Part shown: in pieces, positions 10,710 through 22,994 of the stretch
How the letters are laid out: each line of letters opens with the position of its first letter
How positions within the stretch are numbered: the stretch's first letter is position 1
NCBI GenBank assembly: GCA_034406715.1
Contig: CP137877.1
Location: forward strand, 62,001 to 126,000
Source of the DNA: Rhodotorula mucilaginosa
Taxonomy: Eukaryota > Basidiomycota > Microbotryomycetes > Sporidiobolales > Sporidiobolaceae
Length of the DNA: 64,000 bases
Direction: 5' to 3'
Notes under the pieces: model-generated
Seen by the model: only the letters and a program-made list of their open reading frames with translations
Told to the model about the DNA's origin: nothing
The model's database searches: none
Program-made: the position numbers and the translations under genes

Positions 10710-13700
10710 CTACAAAGCCGACTGCAGTTCAGTTTCGGGTGCCATCTCGCTCAACTGGTGTTGTCGGATGCCCTGGAGTCGACTCTTGGCCACCTTTGCG
10801 CCATGCTTGATCCACCTGAACGTCCCTCCCTTGCGAGTCCGCGTCCCGTCCTTCCTGTCCTCAATCTCTTCGACTTGGCCTTCCTGACCCGCTTCGTCGC
10901 CGTCGTCGTCGTCTTCCCAATCCAAAGACGTCTCGCCGCCGTCATTACCATCGCTCGTCCTCGAGTCGGAAGGGGCAGCGACCCGCGGCTGCTTGGCGAG
11001 GGTACTTTCGCCTCGGTCCTTCTTGTACAGGTAGAGCTCGTACGCCGCGCGAGCCGAGGAAGAAGTGGCCATGACGAGGTCGGCGTGCGTCGTCGACATG
11101 CCCGGTCGCCAGCGCGCGTGCAACGTGAGGACAAGTTTCTCTGTGCTGCTGCTCGTAGTGCCGTCCGCAGGAGTTGTTCCGTCGTCCGGCGGAGCCTCGT
11201 CGTCGATCTGAAGTTGCGGCAAAGGATACGGGCAGGGGAGGGGAGGTGGGCCATTCCTGTGAGCGCCCCCTCAACATCAGCCAGTATGCCTAGCGCAAGT
11301 CGAGAATGTGAGACGTACCGGTCGAGCTCGATGGTGATGACGTTGTCGGTCGGATCGCGCGTGACTTGATTCAGGGTAAAGACACCTTCTGCGACCGCCT
11401 TGCGATTCGACTTGACGCTGCTCGCTCCAAAGCCGACGAGGGTGACGCGTACGGGTGTCGTGCGAGACAGGACGGGCAGAACGAGAGGTCCGGAAGTCGA
11501 AAAGTCAAAGTTGAGAGCGTCGCCGCCTTGGTCGGCTATGGGGGAAGTACGAAGATCAGTCCCAAGCCAGTCGCAAGCATGAGCGGGACAGGAATTCGAG
11601 CTCACGAGAAGTGTCTTGGCGGTCAAGCAGCGGCCGAGTACCAGATGCTCCGTCCTCGATGTTGATGCGGAGAGCGCCCGTAAAGTTGCGCTCGCCGAGA
11701 CCGGTCAAGCTGGCCGAGGTGATTTGCAGCGCGCCGACCGACCACTCGCGAAGGCCTGGACAGCATAAAGAGTTCATGTCAACACGAGGGAGTGTTGCAT
11801 AGCTTTGCTGAGCGCAGAACAACCATCGAGAACGTACTCGGGTGGAGACGAATCGCGAGGGGCTTGAAGAGCAGCGACAGGCGGAGGCGTCCGCTCCCTG
11901 CTCCGCCCGAAATCGGATACCATCTGCGGGAGTGGCAACTCGTGTGTAAGAAACAGGATCTCGAAAGGGGAGGGGACGTATGCTGCCTTACTTGGAGACT
12001 TGACTGTGCTCCTGGAAGACGTCGCGGAGATTGAGCGACGCGTAGCCGACGAGAACGTCGTGGTCTGTTTCGCCCGGTCCTAAAGTGAGCCGCAGAACGA
12101 CACAACCTGGGACGGTGTTGTTGCTTACCGCGATCGCGATAATCCATCACGGCGAACGTGACGTTCGCGAGCGTCCAGTCGCGGATGAAAGTCTCGCTAC
12201 CGCCATTGAAGTTGGGCGCTGTAGAGGGTGCGCGATACCAGCCTCAGCGCGAGAGCTTACAGTGTGAAGAAAGCGGCGCATACAATTTGAGAACTGCGCA
12301 GGAGGGGGGAAAACGTCCGGTCAGCGTCGCGAGATGAGAAAGACCGCCCGGATAGCTTGTCAAGACGCACCGGAGTCATGCGGGTCCGGTAAATACACAA
12401 GTCGTTCCAGAAAGCGCGCACATACGTGCTCGGCAGTTCCGCCTTGCGCATCACCTTGGTCTGCGAACCCGGCTTGAACCGCCTCGCGGCAGCCTTGACG
12501 GGTCCGGCGCCCTTCTCGAGATGAATGTCGGCGACAGAGTGGATCATGAACGACAAGATACCCGAGCGATGCGACAGCGGAGGCGGATGTCGACCGTCCA
12601 TCTATGGTTTTCGTTTCCTTCTGTCAGCAGTCTGTAGGTAGATGAGTGAAGAGGCGCGGCAGCTCACCATCTCCTTGATGCTGTCCATCCGTGCACCCTT
12701 GCGCTGCTCGTGCAAGTCGTCCGACTCGGTACCGCGCTGTTCAAGCACTTTGGGCGAGAATGGGTCGTCTTTGGCGTCCATGCCGCTCTCCTCGTCAGCA
12801 GACTGTTCAGGCTTCCGCTCCTGCCGGGCTTTCTCGAGCAGCGGAAAGAAGGCTGCAGCCGTAAGACCTCGTTTAGCCTGGCTTGCTCTCTGTCGCTTGC
12901 GAAAAGGTGGCCGGTACTCACCGATGCTGAAGTCGAGCGTAGCAGGTTGGACGTTCCCGTTCTCGTCGGCAGAGACGCCGTGCCGCTCCGTGGCGTCCTT
13001 GTTGATATTCAGGCGCTTCGTCTCCCTTCTCCATGTGCCCGGCGTATCGTGCAGTTCGCTGATCGACATTTCGGTATACCCGATCAAGCTGTACGAGGTG
13101 AAGGCTGGTCGTTAGCTAGGAGGCCCCCATGTCGCGCGCGAGCGAGGCACATACTCGTTGCTCTTGGCCCGGTCATGGTCCCATACCGAGAGATTCAGCC
13201 TGAGTAGGATGACGGGAGCGCGCGCAAAGTCAGCCGGTTGTTGCACGCATTCCCATTCATCCGATCACGTCTGAGAAACTCACCGCGCGTTATCCTCGAT
13301 TGGTTCCCTCGGGCAGCGGATAAAGCACATCTCCTCCCAAACGGCCTCTCCATCCTCGGGCGTGTTCCTCCTGACTTTGGTCCGGTAAAGCGAGTTGCCA
13401 ATGGCGGACCACGCGACTTGAACGTAAGGATCGGATTTGCCTCCGCGGTTGCGCAAAGTCGCGAGGCGAGGATCGGCGGCGGGGAGGTGGGACGCTTTGT
13501 GCAGAACGACGACGACCAAGCCAATGGTTCGCGTTTCTGGTTTTCGGGTGGCGGACAAGCTGTAATCAGCTCGGGAGGCTGAGCCGACGTTCGCACGGTC
13601 AAACGCCTGAACTCACTGACGGGGACATCTCCGCCGAGCATGAACTTGCGCAGGTCGAGCGCGTAATGCCGGGGGAGCACAAACTTGTTCAAAACGGCCT

Positions 13701-15353
13701 CGATCGCCGACTGAGCGTAGTTGTTGATGAGCGGAATCGACATGACATCCACCGGACCTCGGAGCGGCTGTCGAAACCCAAGGCAGGCGGTTAAGGATGG
13801 GACACACGACAACGAACAAGATTGCGAGGCAAAAGAGACGTACATAGGCATTGAGCTCGACCTGCGGTAAACCTTCGAAACCAAAGACGACCGTTTTGAC
13901 GAACGGCGGTTCCGGAATCACTTGGATACGGACCCGCGCTTTCCCGCGAACGGACTGGACGGCGAACAGGATCGGAATCGGGAAACCGGTGAGTTTCGGC
14001 TGTTCAGAGGGTCCAACCAATGTCAGTCAGTGGAAAGAGCTCGAAGAGCAGGTTCGCTCGCCGGAGAAAGACGGGAAAAGCGCACGATGCCGAGAGTAAG
14101 GTACCTGTTTTCCAAAAGGCGGACGTAAGTACGCAGTGGAGCAGAACTACGATCTCCGACGGGAGCAGAAGGAGAGCACAAAAAACTTCGAACTCACGCG
14201 ACAAAGTGAATGTTCTTGTCGGCCTCTTCCGGCCCGATCCTGTCCTCGGCGACATCGCCATCCTTATCCCCCGCCGCGTTCCTGCTGACCCCCCTCCGAT
14301 ATCCAAATTCGACCTCCATCTCGACATAAGGTCCTTGGGTCCCCTCCCCCTCTCCCTGTCCTTGGGTCCTTTCCTCCCCCGTCCGCTGTTCATCCTGATC
14401 AGCCGCGAACGGCGCTGGCTGTGGGATGGACGGATCCGCCCAGGACGAGAAAGTGGCGGCGCCACCGCCGGTTTGGTCTGCGCGGGAGCCGTCGGAATGG
14501 TCCGGACCGGACGAGGCGGGAGGCGGAACGAAGGAAGATTGGGTGGCTGAGGAGGGGAGGATTCGCATTCCGAGGACGCGGACGGGGTGAGCGCCCTGTT
14601 CGAGGGACGTGACGCGGACCATTTGCTGTAGGTGTTCCACTGGCGTCAGCGAACAAGGTCGCGCGGATGCACGCGTATTTTCTTTTTCGCGGAGGGAGGA
14701 CTGTCAGAAAGAACCTACCACGATGCCGGGCGTCATGGCCTTCATCTCGTCCTCGATTAAGTCCATCGCCGTCGCAAAGAGCTGTTGATCAATCACGGGC
14801 CATGCGACGTCCAACAAGCCGTTGAGCCATTCTGCGCCCTCGAAGGTCGTCGACGGCTCCTTCGAACCGGCTTGGCCGATGGGTGGGTGGAGAAGAGGGG
14901 TGCGGCGTTGCTCGGAGATGTACCACGAGAAATCTTGGGAGGTGTCGAAGAGGGCGCCGCGGAGGAAATAGCCGAGGAGGACTGCGATGGCATCGTTCAA
15001 GAGGGCATGAGCGAAAAAGTTGAGAGAAATCACAAATTTCGGGGGCGACCTACCGGTCGAGACGATGCTGAGCGTGGTCCGCAGCGTCCATGAGATGATG
15101 AGCGTATTGAGGCACACGAGGGCGATCAACCCGCACCCCGCATAGGTGAAAGCCTGTGCAAAGAACGAGAGTCTCAACGATTTGATTCGTTTCGAGGGGC
15201 CAGGAGGAAGCGAAAACGCACCTTGTTCCGAATCTTGCGGGCATACTCCTCGTGGATCTCTTTCTCTCCATCAAGTGCCGCACCGGGCGAGCCTTTCGTC
15301 GTGCGTTGGTTGACCGTAGTGGTCGAAGCGTGACCTTGTGTCGACGAAGCCAT
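10710..15353 (-). CDS. tricalbin-like SMP/C2 membrane tether
   Basis: Nineteen exons, about 1119 aa: 15353-15222, 15153-15054, 14981-14719, 14625-14198, 14146-14086, 13999-13844, 13767-13617, 13536-13284, 13199-13155, 13088-12922, 12852-12668, 12601-12371, 12292-12283, 12218-12129, 12079-11992, 11923-11838, 11755-11606, 11535-11319, 11256-10710. The total is a whole number of codons. A hydrophobic hairpin lies at residues 45-80. The SMP lipid-transfer domain follows (EWLNGLLDVAWPVID, TPGIV, PIPILFAVQ, VIPEPPFVK, FEGLPQVELNAY). C2 domains follow: IGLVVVVLHKASHL/KSDPYVQV, then ILSFMIHSVADIHL/YVRAFWND/GGSETFIRDW, then a weaker third. Known role: ER-plasma membrane contact and lipid transfer. Exon 13 is only 10 nt (see findings). 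Family members reach about 1200-1500 aa, so the length is reasonable. Confidence 0.85.
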
Positions 15354-15530
15354 CCTGGGGTCGGCTGAAACAGCGGGTTTCGTATTGCCGAGCGGGCGTC
15401 GAGTGAGTTCAAGCTTCAGCAGTGAGCAAGCGAGAAGAGCGGCCTTATAGCAGCATCACCTCGTACAGGTGAGAGCGCACGAGGGAGAAGAAGTTGCCGC
15501 ATCGCCTCCCGAACCGACGCTTGATCGATC

Positions 15531-15564
15531 ACAAAAAGTCGCTCACTGAAATCGGCCGATTCCG
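15531..15564 (+). repeat. left terminal inverted repeat of the CACTA-like element
   Basis: Starts ACAAAAAGTCGCTCACTGAA and continues to TCCG. It pairs with the reverse complement of 22961-22994 with three transition-type differences. Imperfect GGAATTCC/CCGATTCCGAC words continue inward to about 15790. Confidence 0.88.
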
Positions 15565-15997
15565 ACTGATTTTGGCGGAATTTGGGCCATTCGATGGAAT
15601 TCCGTCAGCTCTGGTCACCTCGCCCGGTCTCGCACTTCCGACGGAATTCGATGGGGTCTCCGTGGCCAAATCCACGGAATCCGACCGACTTTCGGTGAAC
15701 TGCTGCTAATTGACGATGGGAAATGCACGAAGCTCGCTGAACATGGTGGAACTCCATCGGCTTCGACCGATTCCGACGGGATTCGACCGCGCTTCCCAGG
15801 CTATCCGGTCGCTCTCGGATCCCCTTCCCCCTCCTCCTCGCCCACGCTCCAAAGTCCAGGTCCGACGACCCAGACCCGAAGCAGGGCAAGGAGGAGGGCA
15901 GAATGGGTACACAGGCCATCGGGAAAGCGTGAAAGCAATATAGAAAATGCACGAGGAGCTCACTTCAAGCGTGACAATCCCAAGCCCTCGCAGGTCC

Positions 15998-18506
15998 CTA
16001 TTCCGCCTCTCCACCAGCCTCTGCCGCATTGACTGATGGCGGTACCACGAGGGTGGCGGCGAACTCGTCGCGGAGCTTTTCGTACTCTTCGTCCTGTGTA
16101 GACAGCGTGCAAGACTAGAATCAGCTCGTGCCCGACCATCCCCGCAGGAAAGAGGGACTCACGCCGAGCCATTGTCTGAAGGCAGATACCCTTGAGCGGT
16201 TACTGGCCATGAGGTTTTTGCTGCTGAGGAACGCCCGGAAAGCTTGAGCGTTGCCGCCTGCCCTCCCGCCGATGAACTTGATCAGCAAGCAGTGGGACAT
16301 GAGCGACGAGCAGTGGTACGATAGAAGACGTACCGGGGAGCTGCTCATCCGAAGCTGTGCGCGTGAGGAATACCGGAATAGGTCAGCTCCACACTGTCAG
16401 CGGAACGGGCGAGGCAGCTGCGCTCTCAGGCTCGTCAGGCGGGTACCGGAGAGAGACATACCTCTCGACACCCTGATGACACTGCCTTTCCCCTTTCCCT
16501 TTGCCTTGGCTTGCTGCTGCTGCTGTTGTTGTTGCTGTTGTTGCTGTTGAACGGCGGCTTGAAGCTGAGCGTCTTTCTTCCTTTGAGCGTCGGCAGACAT
16601 CTCTGGTGCCGCGTTCTTGGCCAACAACCCGGCGAGTGGGTCGGTCGGAGTCTTGTCGGCGATCACACTCTTGGGCGCGGGCGCGGGCGGCAGTTCCTCG
16701 CTCTCTTTGGCGGGAGGGAGAGCGTCGGGCAATGCGGACAAGGTGGTGTCAGTCGGTTGCGGAACTGAAGCGACGGCCCGATCGCGCTCACGCTTGTCCA
16801 TGTCGTCCCTGTTCTCTTCCTGCGTCGAGGCGTGGTTGTTAGCGTTGGTCAAATTCTCCGGCACGGGAAATGCATCTTCGATGTCATCGTCCGCCGTCGC
16901 CGCCGTCGCCGTCGCCGCCACCGCCGCGGGCGCTGGGGCCCACTCGAATCCCGTAAGGGTAGACTTTGCACGCTTGATAGCGAGAGGGGAAGCAAGGAAC
17001 AGAGCGAGACGAGTCAGCGGCGTCCGCGGCGAAGGACAGAAAGAACGCGACCTCACTTCGATTGCCGCGGGGTGTACTGCCGCCGCAGCCTTTGCGTCGT
17101 TCTGCCTTTTCACTCGCTCCGCATTTCGGGCAGCCTGCTGCTGCATGGCAGCATTGGCATCATTCGCTGCCGGCACGGGACATGGAAGGGTCAGCTGAAT
17201 GAGCCTTCGCTCGCGAACGAGAGTACTGGCAGCGCACTTACGCTTCGACCTGAGGGATCCAAGCCCCGAAAATGCGTCCTGAGCAGTCTCGCTGTCGTGA
17301 CCGTCTCGCTCTTCCGACGTGAGCTCCTCTTCTTCTTCTTCGAACTTGAACCTTACGCCGTTGGCCGCCAGCTTGTGCCTGTTCTCGAGGATGGAGCTGA
17401 GCAGACGGTCGGCTTTGTCATAACCACTGCACCAGCGCGCCTCCTCCACGCTCAGTTCGAGAGCGTAGCGCATCGCTGACTGCGCCTCCTTACTCTGCCG
17501 CCCCCACGTTTGGTTGAGATCAGCGAAGCGCGTCACGATACGCTCCGCAGTATCGCGGGTGGCAGTCCAGGCGGCCTTCTTTTCTCGGACCGCTTCGTAG
17601 TCGTCTCCAGTCGAGTTGGCCTTGGTCGAGGGAGCGAGGTAGATGACAGCTCCGTTGCGGTCGGTGAAGTTGGCTGCGAGGCTCGCACGGGTGGTCTTCG
17701 ACCATGTTGCAGCGTTGGCGGCCTTAATCTGCTCGAACGCCTCGGCACTGCCAGCCTGGCGGTACGGGTCGTTGCGGTACTGCTTGACCCGTGAAGTGGA
17801 AAGGAAAGCCGCAATGTCGCGCGAGCGCTCACGCGTCGATGACTCCTCGAGTTCGGGTGTGGCGCTGAATTCCCCGTATGACAACCGCGACGCAGACGAG
17901 GTCGAGATCGATGTGACCGAGCTGCCCTCTCGCCGGCGCTTGCGAGAACTGGTTCCTGTTCCGCCTGCGAGGGTGGAAAAACTGGTCAGAAATAGACGCA
18001 ACTCATCTCACGGAGAAGAAAGGGCACGCACTTTCCGTGGTCAGCACAAGGCTGGCGGCGTATGCTGGATCGGACAGGATGCGGTCGGGCTCAAAGCCGC
18101 GGCGGAAAAAGAACTCGCGGTAGCGAGCAAGGTCGTTGTGCTGTGCAAAGATCTGTGCGTAGAACGAAGGGTCGGCTGGACCGTGCCATCCGCCGGCGGT
18201 GTGCTGAGGGGGTGGGCCGTTCAAGGGTTGCATTGGTGAGGGCGACGAGTACTGGCCGTGCCACTGTGCAGGGGCGGGCGGCGGCGGCGGTGGCAGACTG
18301 TACGACGCTGAATTCTGGAACGACGGGTACGGGTGCTGTGGGCCAGCAAGCGATCTGCGAGCGGTCGCGGCGGAGGTTGGACGCGTCACCATCTGCGACG
18401 TGGAGGGCAAGGGAGCGAGGTCGTCCGCATCCTCCTCGGGCGCGTCTGAGCTGTGCCACGCCTGCCCGGAGAAGTTCGGCGCCTCGCTAAACTGGTACCC
18501 GTCCAT
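15998..18506 (-). CDS. transposon accessory protein, function unknown
   Basis: Seven exons, 18506-18032, 17964-17242, 17166-17057, 16972-16462, 16354-16334, 16257-16163 and 16093-15998, give 676 aa with consistent phases. I recognise no domain. Visible features: a Pro/Gln/Ser-rich N-terminus; a possible short helix module HNDLARYREFFFRRGFEPDR near residue 130; Arg/Lys-rich SSRKRRRE (possible nuclear signal) at the second exon; a helical stretch with NQTWGRQSKEAQSAMRYALE; an acidic E-rich patch; a Gln run near the end of exon 4 followed by KAKGKGKG; and a C-terminal basic/Ser helix. It lies inside the inverted repeats and diverges from the transposase, so it is probably the element's second gene, by analogy with the end-binding TnpA-like proteins of plant CACTA elements. 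That role is inference. Confidence 0.6.
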
Positions 18507-18909
18507 GGCGGTCTGCGCCGATTTACGAGAATGTTGGAGGAGAGACAGACGTCTCAAAGTCGAAGTTTAGAGCCCCAAAATATACTGCCGCTGTAATATT
18601 ACGATTACCAAATTTGTATTCCCGTTGCCACTTTCCTACCACACCTGCATAGTGCCTTTGAGATGACGTTTCCCCCACATTTCAACCGTCTGACTTCCTG
18701 ATTGACCAGGTCTGAAGGTACCGGCATGCCTGTAGAGTCCCGGAGACCTTGGTTGACTTTGCCTTTTGTATTCTGATTACGAAAAATTGGTAATTATTGT
18801 AATGTAACATCCTTCGCCCCACTTCTTCTCAGCTTCTCACGTATCTCAGCGCTCAGCTCGTACACTATTCGATGAGCGCTCTGCCGTGCTGTTTTCTGAG
18901 CTCAACAGT
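18507..18909. promoter_or_regulatory. bidirectional promoter of the transposon
   Basis: 403 bp between the two divergent transposon genes. It is clearly more AT-rich than its surroundings, with stretches such as AATATTACGATTACCAAATT and GAAAAATTGGTAATTATTGT, which form a loose inverted pair around 18595-18800. No other gene is present. Confidence 0.5.
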
Positions 18910-21900
18910 ATGCCCGAAGCGCTAAAGATCGACTACGATTCGCTGTGCGCGTACGATGCGATTCCGCCGGACCAGAGACACCTCTACTCCCCCGCCTATT
19001 TCTGCACCTGCACGCTCTGCAGCAAGCGACCTTACGCATCCAACGGTGGCGTCTATGTCTCCGACAGAACCTACCGAAGCCACAAGCGAGACCGAGCCGT
19101 CGAAGACAACCTGCCGCTGGTTCTTTACGCCCGAAGGGTGGCAAAGAAGGGCGCAAAACTCGCAGGTATGGGCTCGTTTGCGCTGTGCCCGTGCTGCAAA
19201 CGATTGCTGACCGTCGAATACAGCTACCGAAAGTCCGCCTTTGCCACACGCGAGTGTCAACGGTGCGGCGGATGGGAACGAGTACGTCGCATGCCTCTGC
19301 ATCACTCTCTCTCGGCGTGGCGCAAGCTTACCATTGCAATCTATTGACAGTGCCCACGGCGGCGAAGGATACGGCGGCGAAGGAGACGGCGGCGAAGGAG
19401 ACGGCGGCGAAGGAGACGGCGGCGAAGGATACGGCGGGGAAGGATACGGCGGCGACGGATACGGCGGCGAAGGATACGGCGGCGAAGGATACGGCGGCGA
19501 TGGGCAGGGATTTGACTACGCTGCGCTGGGCGGCACAGAGTCGGATCCCGAATCTGGCGACGACCAGCGCATGGGCAGTCCGGAGAACGAGTCCGGCAAT
19601 CGCGTCGCCTCCGACGAAGAAGAGGAGGACGCCGATCTCGAAGCACTGCGGCGGCGCGATGAGGCACGCGCCGCCGACGAGTACGACGGCGACGGCGACG
19701 GTCCTGCCCGTCTTCATGACGAAGAGGACGAGGAAGGCGCAGACGGCGCGAACGGCGAAGACTACGGAGATGCGAATGGCGAGGCCTGGTCCTACGCTGC
19801 TCGTGTGCAGGAGATGCTCAGAGAGCCTGGTGCGTCTCTCTCTCGATCCCACTCGCAGCGGGAAGGCCGACTTACCCTCCACCTTGTAGCTCCAGAGTCA
19901 GCCAACGACCGAGAACTCGACGAGGAGACGAGATGTCGAATGGAATTCTACGCCGCCTTTCTTCGCTTTCGTGTCTCGGCCCTCTGCATAGCAGAGCTGA
20001 AGCGCTTGTTCAAGCTCTACTTCGACTTCAACCTGCCGAGTCTCCACTGCCTGCGCTCCGAGTGCCAAGATCTCGCCACCGCAAAATTCGCCGAAATGCA
20101 CGTTTGCCCGAACAGCTGTCAAGCGTTCGTCGCAACCGGCCCCGCTCAATACACCGAGAAGTGCAGCTACTGTGGTGCGCCGCGGTACAAAATCGACAGC
20201 CGTCGTCGTCGCATCCCGACGCACACTATCGACTATCGGACTCCGAAAGCCTTTGCGCACGCCCTCCACGCCGACCCCGCAACGTCAAAAGCAATCCTCG
20301 AAACGAACGCGCGCCTGCTCGACGCCGCGAAGAATCCACCCGACCTCATCACCGATATCGTCGACGCCGACTTCGCCAGCGAACTCGTCCGAGTCGTCCC
20401 CGACTTGAAATGCTACGACGTCGTCCTGACCCTCTTTTCGGACTCGGCCGACCTCATTCCCGACAAGCGGAAGGACGAAAAAGTCTTCAATGATTTCATC
20501 TTTGTCTCCCCCATCAGCCTGCCGCCGCACATGCGGAACAAGGAGCGGTTCCAGTATTCGCTCCTCGACATCGGGCCAAAGAAGCCCCTCGACAAGGCGT
20601 CATACACGCAGTACCTCGTCAGCGACTTCAAGGTCCTCGCTCAGGGCACCAAGATGTACGTCGCGTCCCTGCAGAGGGTCGAGACGGTCCGCATCTTTGT
20701 CGCGCAATACCGCGGAGACACGCTCGAACTCGCGGTCGACAACGGCATGACCGGCGCCACCGGCGGGATCTCCTGTCTCTGGTGCATCTTTCCCGGGACC
20801 GCCGTCCAGGGAACGTCGACGTATTACCCCGCCCACTACGCACCGTTCAAGCCAGACGGGAGTCTCCTGCGCGGGGATTCGGACGCGGTGGTTCCGGCAA
20901 CCTCCGTCATGCCCGCTTACGGTTCGCAACTCGCGACGATCCCGTCCCATCTCCGAGCGATTGAGCACTACGAGCTCGTCCTGCCAGTTCTCGAGAACGA
21001 CGACGTCTCGAACAAGGACAAGAGCCAGGCTCGTCTCCAAAGCGGCATCTCCGGACGACCTCTCTACTACGACGCACCACTCTACCGTGACCTCTTTCCT
21101 TGGAACCTGAGCTACGACTCCATGCATGGCGGTGAGTCTGGATTGCACAAATGCGCACACATGCTCGCAAGAATCCCACACGACCGAGCCGCGAAGTGAC
21201 CGCTCGGGCCACGTCGTGCCGCGGCTTGTCGTTTACGGCACTGACGAGATTCTTTCCCCAACCAGACTATATCAATACTACTTCGGATCTCTGGAAGCGC
21301 GCGACAGGCGTCAAGCCGTCCGGCCTCGGCCGCCTCTTCGACGAGCAGCAGGTCGACCAGATCGACCGCTCGATTCGCCTTTCGCAGAAATACGCTTCGA
21401 CCAACATTGTCAATTATGTCCGCTCGATTGCCGAGAAGGCAGGTCGCTACAAGGTTTACGAGTGGGAGGCACTTGCGAACCACTACCTCCTCCCTGCAAC
21501 ATTCGGGTTCGATTTCCGCGACGTCCTCTTTCCCGCCTTGATCAAGGTGCACGCGAAGCTCTCCCGGCTCTCGCAGCGTTCTACGCTCTCGAGAACTGCG
21601 CCGGATGAAGGCCTCGATGTCGACCTGACGACAATGCAACGTGACGGCGCCTTTATCGCGAGTCTCGCCACCATTGCGAGCTTGCAGAAGGCTTTCGTCT
21701 CCCTGCGCGAGGCGACCTTCTACCGACGCTCGCCCGAATTCCTCTCGGCGTGTACGGCTACAGTCGCCCGTGGCGACCATCGCCAGAAATTCCTGCAATA
21801 CGGCGGCCCGCACTACCAGCTGTCGTGTTGGATCCCCGAAACAACAATCTCGTGGGCAAAGCACGCCGCCGGATCGAAAAGCCATCTCGCTAAAGAGATC

Positions 21901-22718
21901 AGCAACAACCACTCGAGGGACGCCGAGCTGCACATCATGCAGGCCAAGTTCGACTTTTCGGCTCCGCCGGCGCAGCCAGACGAGGATGACGACCGCGAGA
22001 CAAAGGTCCTGGGGCATCCACAGCTTCGGAAGACGACCCTTCACCATCCACATGTGGAGGTCCTGCAGCTCTCGCTCGAGCAGCGAAGACTCCTCGTCGA
22101 GTACTGCCACAAACACAGCGTCGAGCTGCAAGGCAACCGCGCAATCAGTGGGTATGGTCGGATTCAACTCTCGAACGGAGACCAGATCCGCTCCGTCGCC
22201 TCGGATTCCGGAGTGCAGCTGCAAGGGACGGAGCTGGAACAAAAGGCGCATGAGGCTGTTCTGCGGCGCAAGATTGCACATGGAGCACGGTTCGTCAGGG
22301 TAAGCCTTTCGCGTTCCCTTTATCACTCTCCCCGACCAAATAATTCAGCTGCTCTCGTGTTCTGACTCGCCTTCCACAATCACAGTGCACCGACAGTGAC
22401 GGTTCTGACTACTACGCCGAGGTCATCACTTTCATTGCCTTCCCAGCTCGCTCGCATGGTCAAGACGAGCCCAACAAACGTCTACTTGCCCACCTCTCCC
22501 TCTTCACCATCGACCTCGTCATCGAGAACACCTTCCCCTCTTTCCTGCGCAATGCGCCGCGTCGCGAGGTGATTGTCGGTGTCGAAGAGCTTCGGTTGGC
22601 GGTCTGTCTGGTGGGAGTAGCGAAGCAAGCAGTGGATGGTGAAGCCGAACGGATGGCTATTAGCTGGGACCCACGGGGCGTCGGCACTCCTTTCCGCAGT
22701 GACATGGTTTTTGCATAG
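18910..22718 (+). CDS. Tnp2-type (Transposase_21-like) CACTA transposase
   Basis: Six exons, 18910-19165, 19224-19281, 19351-19829, 19890-21131, 21266-22299 and 22386-22718, encode about 1133 aa. Two of the introns (69 and 60 nt) keep the frame and could be retained. Conserved pieces: the zinc-knuckle-like MHVCPNSCQAF..EKCSYCGAPRY; FSDSADLIPDKR; SLPPHMRNKERF; then VDNGMTGATGGISCLWC, matching the D-G-P-x-M..G-x-x-G-C-x-x-C region of Tnp2 with a catalytic-type Asp; and DSMHG before the third part. These follow the order seen in basidiomycete Tnp2 proteins. The N-terminal third has two CxxC pairs and a GGEGY/GGEGD repeat. Likely catalyses excision and insertion of the element. No stop or frameshift was seen. 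Confidence 0.82.
19358..19507 (+). repeat. 15-bp coding minisatellite, 10 units
   Basis: Ten tandem 15-bp units of the type GGCGGCGAAGGATAC encode Gly-Gly-Glu/Asp-Gly-Tyr/Asp/Gln pentapeptides inside the transposase. Units differ by one or two bases. It begins at the acceptor of the second intron. Confidence 0.92.
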
Positions 22719-22960
22719 AGTTGTTATCCTATGGCAACGGACCCTGCAGCCAAATGGATGTGACAGATGCTACACAAGCCTGAACGACGCGCCGCGCAGC
22801 CGATTTGCCCGAGTCAGGCGTGCCTCCCTTGGAGGAGCGCCTGGGCCGGCGAAGTCAGGCAGTCACGGTCGGTTTCGACGGAATTTGGCCGAATCCGGTC
22901 GGACTTCGGTCGGACGCTCGAGAGCCAGTCGAGAGAGGGTCGGTTCCGATGGAAACCGAC

Positions 22961-22994
22961 CGAAACCGGCCGATTTCAATGAGCGACTTTTTGT
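22961..22994 (-). repeat. right terminal inverted repeat of the CACTA-like element
   Basis: Ends GAGCGACTTTTTGT, the inverse of the left end. The interior 22860-22960 holds subterminal words GGTCGGTTTCGACGGAAT and CGGTTCCGATGGAAACCGAC related to those at the left end. Confidence 0.88.

Larger units (their letters stand above)
15531..22994. mobile_element. CACTA/EnSpm-like DNA transposon, 7.46 kb, looks complete
   Basis: Bounded by inverted repeats at 15531-15564 and 22961-22994 (31 of 34 positions identical; both begin ACAAAAAGTCGCTCA). Inside each end lie diverged copies of short words around CCGATTCCGAC, GACGGAAT and GGTCGGA, the subterminal repeat layout typical of CACTA elements. Two genes diverge from a central 403-bp region: a Tnp2-type transposase to the right and an unrecognised protein to the left. 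Both reading frames are open through all introns. No convincing 2-3 bp target duplication abuts the ends; a 10-bp direct repeat sits just outside instead (see findings). Classification rests on the transposase and the subterminal repeats; the ends do not read CACTA exactly. Confidence 0.8.

Noticed and set aside
19358-19507. Regular repeats that might suggest a CRISPR array
   Set aside because: The units are contiguous 15-mers without spacers and encode GGEGY/GGEGD within an open frame.
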